Shown here piece after piece: positions 14,278 to 16,750 of a stretch of 16,750 bases of DNA. Source of the DNA: JBGPIK01 sp041484845 (GTDB taxonomy: Bacteria; Desulfobacterota; Binatia; UBA9968). The stretch is from the NCBI GenBank assembly GCA_041484845.1, contig JBGPIK010000114.1:1-16750 (forward strand), given 5' to 3'. The notes under the pieces were generated by a model. The model saw only the letters and a list, made by a program, of their open reading frames with translations, did no database searches and had not been told where the DNA came from. Position numbers and translations under genes: made by a program. The number at the start of each line of letters is the position of its first letter. Position 1 is the first letter of the stretch.

Positions 14278-15870
14278 ATGGTTCACATTCGCTACAGCCG
14301 GTGGGATTCGAGCCGCCGAGATTCCTTGGACTCCGATTCGGTTTTCGATCAGCTCAACGATTACATGAACGACACCGGCGATCTCCAGCAGGCGATGCGC
14401 CGCCTCATGCAAAAGGGCATGAAGCGGGACGAAAAGCAGACCAAGGGGATCGATGATCTCCTGGCTCAGGTTGCGCGCGAAATGCGCAAAATGTACGACG
14501 AATATCGCCTGCAGTCGGCGATGGACGAAATCCAGCAGCAGCTCGACTCGATTCTAGAGCAGGAGCAGCAGACCCTCGAAGATCTGGATCAGGCGGGACA
14601 AGACACCCAGGCCCAAAAACAATTTCTGAATGACCTGCCGGGAAAAGCCAGCGAAGCGGTCGAGAAACTGACCTCTTACCGTTTCGAGAACTCCGCCGCC
14701 GAAAAAGAATTCCAACAACTGGTACTGCAGCTGGAACAAATCCGCAAGCTGGAGAATTGGCTGCGCCGTGAGGGTAATCTATTTCGCGGTCAAAAGCCGA
14801 TGGAATTCCAACAATCCATGGAGATGATGGAGCGGATGGAGGACTTGCGGCGTTTGGAAGGGCAACTTTCGAGCATGCAATTGCGCGATGTCGATAAGGA
14901 ACTGCTGGAAAAACTTCTCGGCGGCGATCCCAAGGAAGATTTCGAAGGCGTGATGCGCATGCAATCCCTGCTCGAAGAAGGCGGCTATGTCATGGAGCAA
15001 GGGGAGCGTTTCGAGCTTACGCCGCGGGGCGTGCGCCGTGTCGGGCAGCTCGCGCTGAGGGACATTTACCAGCAGCTTAAGCGCGACGCCATGGGGCGCC
15101 ACTCCAGCCGCTATCGCGGCAGCCAGGAGCTGATCACGGAGAATAGCCGTCCTTACGTTCAAGGCGATCCGCTTCACATCGATATGATTCAGACGCTGAA
15201 AAATGCGCTGCTGCACGGCGGGGGAGTGCCGGTAAGGATTAGCCCGGGGGATTTTGCCGTTTATGAGTCCGAGCATATCACGCGCGCTGCGACCGTTCTG
15301 CTACTGGACATGAGTTGGTCGATGAGTTGGGAGGGGCGTTTCGCCGCGGCAAAGAAGGTGGCATTGGCGATGGATAGCCTGGTGCGCTCGCTGCATCCGC
15401 GCGACTATTTCGGCATCGTGGGCTTCTTTACCCGCGCCGTCGAATTGAAACCCAAGGATCTCCCGCAAGCAACCTGGAATATGGGAGATCCGTTTACCAA
15501 CCTTCAAGATGGCTTGCACTTGGCCGCCGAGCTGCTCGAGAGAAAACCCAGCGCCAATCAACAGATGATCGTCATCACCGATGGTCAACCGACGGCCTAT
15601 TGTCGCCAAGGACGGCTCTATTGCGAATGGCCGCTGAGTTTTGGCGGCATCAGCCAGCGCGCCGCCGAAGAGACTTTACGAGAGGCCGAACGCATTACGC
15701 GCAAGGGAATTACGATTAACACTTTTATGTTGGATGACAGCCCCGTTCTTCGGGGGTTTGTCGACGACTTGACCCGCATCAACAAAGGCCGCGCCTTCTA
15801 CACCCGCCCGGACCACTTGGGACAATATCTCCTGGTCGATTACCTCTCACACCAGCGCAAGAAGGTCTAA
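14278..15870 (+). CDS. VWA-domain protein, partner of the upstream MoxR-like ATPase
   Basis: A 530-residue soluble protein. Residues about 50-215 are helical, rich in Gln, Glu, Lys and Met, and likely coiled-coil. A middle segment (about 225-335) contains LTPRGVRRVGQLAL, which looks winged-helix-like, and SRPYVQGDPLHID. A VWA domain follows (about 336-520) with a complete MIDAS: DMSWSMS (Asp344, Ser346, Ser348), Thr407 in PFTNL and Asp435 in ITDGQP. An intact MIDAS means metal-dependent ligand binding is likely. There is no signal peptide or membrane helix, unlike BatA-type VWA proteins. The layout resembles ChlD/CobT/ViaA-type partners of AAA+ ATPases. ATG 14278 lacks a clear ribosome site; the 45-base gap before it holds a small hairpin (14241-14254). 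The stop codon lies inside a strong inverted repeat. Target unknown. Confidence 0.9.
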   Translation: MVHIRYSRWDSSRRDSLDSDSVFDQLNDYMNDTGDLQQAMRRLMQKGMKRDEKQTKGIDDLLAQVAREMRKMYDEYRLQSAMDEIQQQLDSILEQEQQTLEDLDQAGQDTQAQKQFLNDLPGKASEAVEKLTSYRFENSAAEKEFQQLVLQLEQIRKLENWLRREGNLFRGQKPMEFQQSMEMMERMEDLRRLEGQLSSMQLRDVDKELLEKLLGGDPKEDFEGVMRMQSLLEEGGYVMEQGERFELTPRGVRRVGQLALRDIYQQLKRDAMGRHSSRYRGSQELITENSRPYVQGDPLHIDMIQTLKNALLHGGGVPVRISPGDFAVYESEHITRAATVLLLDMSWSMSWEGRFAAAKKVALAMDSLVRSLHPRDYFGIVGFFTRAVELKPKDLPQATWNMGDPFTNLQDGLHLAAELLERKPSANQQMIVITDGQPTAYCRQGRLYCEWPLSFGGISQRAAEETLREAERITRKGITINTFMLDDSPVLRGFVDDLTRINKGRAFYTRPDHLGQYLLVDYLSHQRKKV

Positions 15871-15887
15871 CGCGCAGCGTTAGACCT
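15863..15887 (+). terminator. Perfect 11-bp hairpin across the VWA stop codon (terminator-like, no T-run)
   Basis: AGGTCTAACGC and GCGTTAGACCT form a perfect 11-bp stem around a 3-base loop (GCA). The TAA stop of the VWA gene is inside the left arm. Position and strength suit transcription termination or protection of the 3' end of the message. The following bases (GTTCCAATCG...) lack the T-run of a standard intrinsic terminator, so a 3'-stabilising stem or Rho-related end is equally possible. Confidence 0.5.
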
Positions 15888-15888
15888 G

Positions 15889-15924
15889 TTCCAATCGTTC
15901 CAGTCGTTCAAACTCTTCCAAACG
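15889..15924. repeat. Four imperfect 9-nt tandem units (TTCCAATCG type)
   Basis: Directly after the VWA hairpin come TTCCAATCG, TTCCAGTCG, TTCAAACTC and TTCCAAACG, a 9-base periodic tract that decays into TTTTAAGAC. The units share TTC at the start and mostly CG at the end. Only the periodicity is seen; no function is assigned. Confidence 0.55.
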
Positions 15925-15969
15925 TTTTAAGACCCGGCTAACTTCCGCCTCCGCATTCCGCAGCTTTAA

Positions 15970-16209
15970 CCCGCATTTCTCACATCAAAGTCAATCGAGA
16001 GGCGAGCTCTCCAGACCGAGGCAATGAGCCTGTGCCTTGGAGCAGCCCGCAAACTGAGTTGCTGGAGCGAACGCCCGTGGCAAAGCGCAAGCGGCGAACC
16101 GAGCACCGAACACGGCATTGAAACTGTTCGCCTCTATGCCTCGCTCTTCCGATCTCGCCTCTCGATCGACACAGTGTCATCCGTTTCCTCGCACTGTGAG
16201 AAATGCGGG
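15970..16209. repeat. Large imperfect inverted repeat, MITE-like or IS-end remnant
   Basis: CCCGCATTTCTCACA (15970-15984) is repeated exactly, inverted, at 16195-16209. Inside it GTCAATCGAGAGGCGAG (15990-16006) pairs with 16154-16170 with one mismatch. Further in, CGAGGCA (16017-16023) pairs with TGCCTCG (16138-16144), with the same 10-base gap in both arms. The right arm carries about 19 extra bases between its outer and middle blocks. No ORF of transposase type lies inside and no target duplication is clear at the borders. It may be a miniature transposable element, outward-facing IS ends, or a structured RNA. Confidence 0.65.
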
Positions 16210-16382
16210 CCAGAACTTACTACGCCGTGCCCGTGTTACTTGGCTCACCCAAAATTGGCGCTTTAAGTTGACTGAGCACGAGATAATCAAGGCTAGCGTA
16301 CCGGCAAAATTATCTAAAATAAAAATAGCGGATCATTTGTTTCTCTGTCCTATGACACTGCCGATTTTCCGTCACTGTCCCG

Positions 16383-16410
16383 TTGTGAGAAGCGCTGGCA
16401 ATGCTCACAA
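16383..16410. repeat. Hairpin with TTGTGAG/CTCACAA arms, possible degenerate copy of the IR end
   Basis: TTGTGAG (16383-16389) and CTCACAA (16404-16410) form a perfect 7-bp stem around a 14-base loop. The left arm reads TGTGAGAAGCGCTGGC, sharing its first eight bases and last GGC with the TGTGAGAAATGCGGGC of the element end at 16195. The preceding 20 bases (CCGATTTTCCGTCACTGT) also resemble those before 16195 (CCGTTTCCTCGCACTGT). This suggests a decayed direct repeat of the element boundary. Confidence 0.4.
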
Positions 16411-16576
16411 GAGTCAATTGCGTGTTGAAGGGCCTAAGAAAGCATGCGGATCGATGATACGGGTTTACCGCTCGGCGAAATTGCCAAACTCATCAGAAAT
16501 GGACTTGTTGTGTAGCGGCGGAAACCGAACATGGACAGGCGCTCGGCGCGGTAAGACTTGCCAAAATTAGGTTCGT

Positions 16577-16750
16577 TTAATACCCGATCCGGGCCTTTTT
16601 CACCTGATCCGAGCGAATCCATCCTTGTTGGGCAAAGAATTCTGAGAGATATCGGACCGCTTGGTCGGCACTGGACTGGGCCAATTGGCTGACGTCACTG
16701 CCATTTTGAAATCCTGTGGCGAGAGCGTTGCCCGTGAACAGGCCGGCGCT
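16577..16750 (-). CDS. C-terminal end of an unrecognised protein (57 residues, runs off the right edge)
   Basis: A minus-strand frame is open from the window edge to a TAA at 16577-16579, giving 57 residues that begin SAGLFTGNALATGFQNGSD and end QVKKARIGY. The composition is balanced and the middle (DVSQLAQSSADQAVRYLSEFF) looks like an amphipathic helix, which makes a real protein end more likely than a chance frame. I do not recognise the family. The start lies outside the window. It converges on the VWA gene across the repeat-bearing region. It could still be a chance frame, since 57 codons is short. Confidence 0.5.
   Translation of the reverse strand, partial: SAGLFTGNALATGFQNGSDVSQLAQSSADQAVRYLSEFFAQQGWIRSDQVKKARIGY

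Larger units (their letters stand above)
15871..16576. other. Gene-free region between the VWA gene and the right-edge gene
   Basis: About 700 bases without a convincing gene. The open frames present (for example 16024-16266 and 16118-16570, plus strand) show no family motif and no ribosome site, and they cross inverted repeats, so I treat them as chance. The region holds the 9-nt tandem tract, a ~240-bp inverted-repeat structure, an AT-rich stretch around 16300-16330, and a hairpin at 16383-16410. No tRNA, rRNA or CRISPR signal is visible. It looks like a relic of mobile or repetitive DNA. Confidence 0.6.

Noticed and set aside
16142..16155. CGCTCTTCCGATCT, identical to the end of a common Illumina adapter, which could mark a false assembly join.
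   Set aside because: The 14-mer sits inside the right arm of the inverted repeat, and the flanking blocks (GCGAG and CGAGGCA) keep the same 10-base spacing as in the left arm. That fits native sequence better than an inserted adapter. Read coverage across 16130-16170 would settle it.
16024..16570. Overlapping plus-strand open frames (16024-16266, 16118-16570).
   Set aside because: No ribosome site, no recognisable motif, and they run through inverted-repeat arms; likely chance.
16583..16602. CCCG-ATC-CGGG followed by a T-run looks like an intrinsic terminator on the plus strand.
   Set aside because: The stem is only 4 bp, it lies inside the coding end of the minus-strand partial gene, and no plus-strand gene needs a terminator there; the VWA hairpin is 700 bases upstream.

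Overview
The window reads as chromosomal DNA of a Gram-negative bacterium, most like Desulfobacterota/deltaproteobacteria or a related candidate phylum such as Binatota. This placement is inferred from gene order and protein style, not from a search. The main support is the block pheA-hisC-tyrA-aroA-cmk-rpsA-sppA-ihfB. It resembles the proteobacterial aromatic-amino-acid/cmk/rpsA/ihfB supra-operon, with sppA between rpsA and ihfB. Genes are densely packed, several overlap by ATGA, and GTG or TTG starts are frequent.

Layout. (1) 1-2900: a CobW-type GTPase runs off the left edge on the minus strand. Diverging from it are an SDR oxidoreductase that has Ala in place of the catalytic Ser, and a class I O-methyltransferase preceded by a possible 15-codon coupled leader. 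Convergent to these is a calcineurin-like metallophosphoesterase. (2) 3035-4009: an RluC/RluD-type pseudouridine synthase on the minus strand. (3) 4069-12720: a nine-gene plus-strand block. It makes prephenate-derived aromatic precursors (pheA, hisC-type aminotransferase, tyrA, aroA), then cytidylate kinase, ribosomal protein S1, a membrane signal-peptide peptidase, an IHF-beta-like DNA-bending protein and a HIT hydrolase. (4) 12772-15887: a two-gene unit with a candidate promoter of its own. It encodes a MoxR/ChlI-like AAA+ ATPase with a Cys-rich insertion and a soluble VWA protein with an intact MIDAS, and ends in a perfect 11-bp hairpin that overlaps the last stop codon. (5) 15888-16576: about 700 bases with no credible gene. 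They hold short 9-nt repeats, a ~240-bp imperfect inverted-repeat (MITE-like) structure and a further hairpin. (6) 16577-16750: the C-terminal end of an unrecognised minus-strand gene.

The ATPase/VWA pair is the best candidate for an uncharacterised system. Its parts resemble chelatase and MoxR/VWA machines (ChlI/ChlD, CobS/CobT, RavA/ViaA, NorQ/NorD, CbbQ/CbbO), but no substrate gene lies beside it here. The inverted-repeat region is the main non-coding puzzle. The rest is housekeeping.
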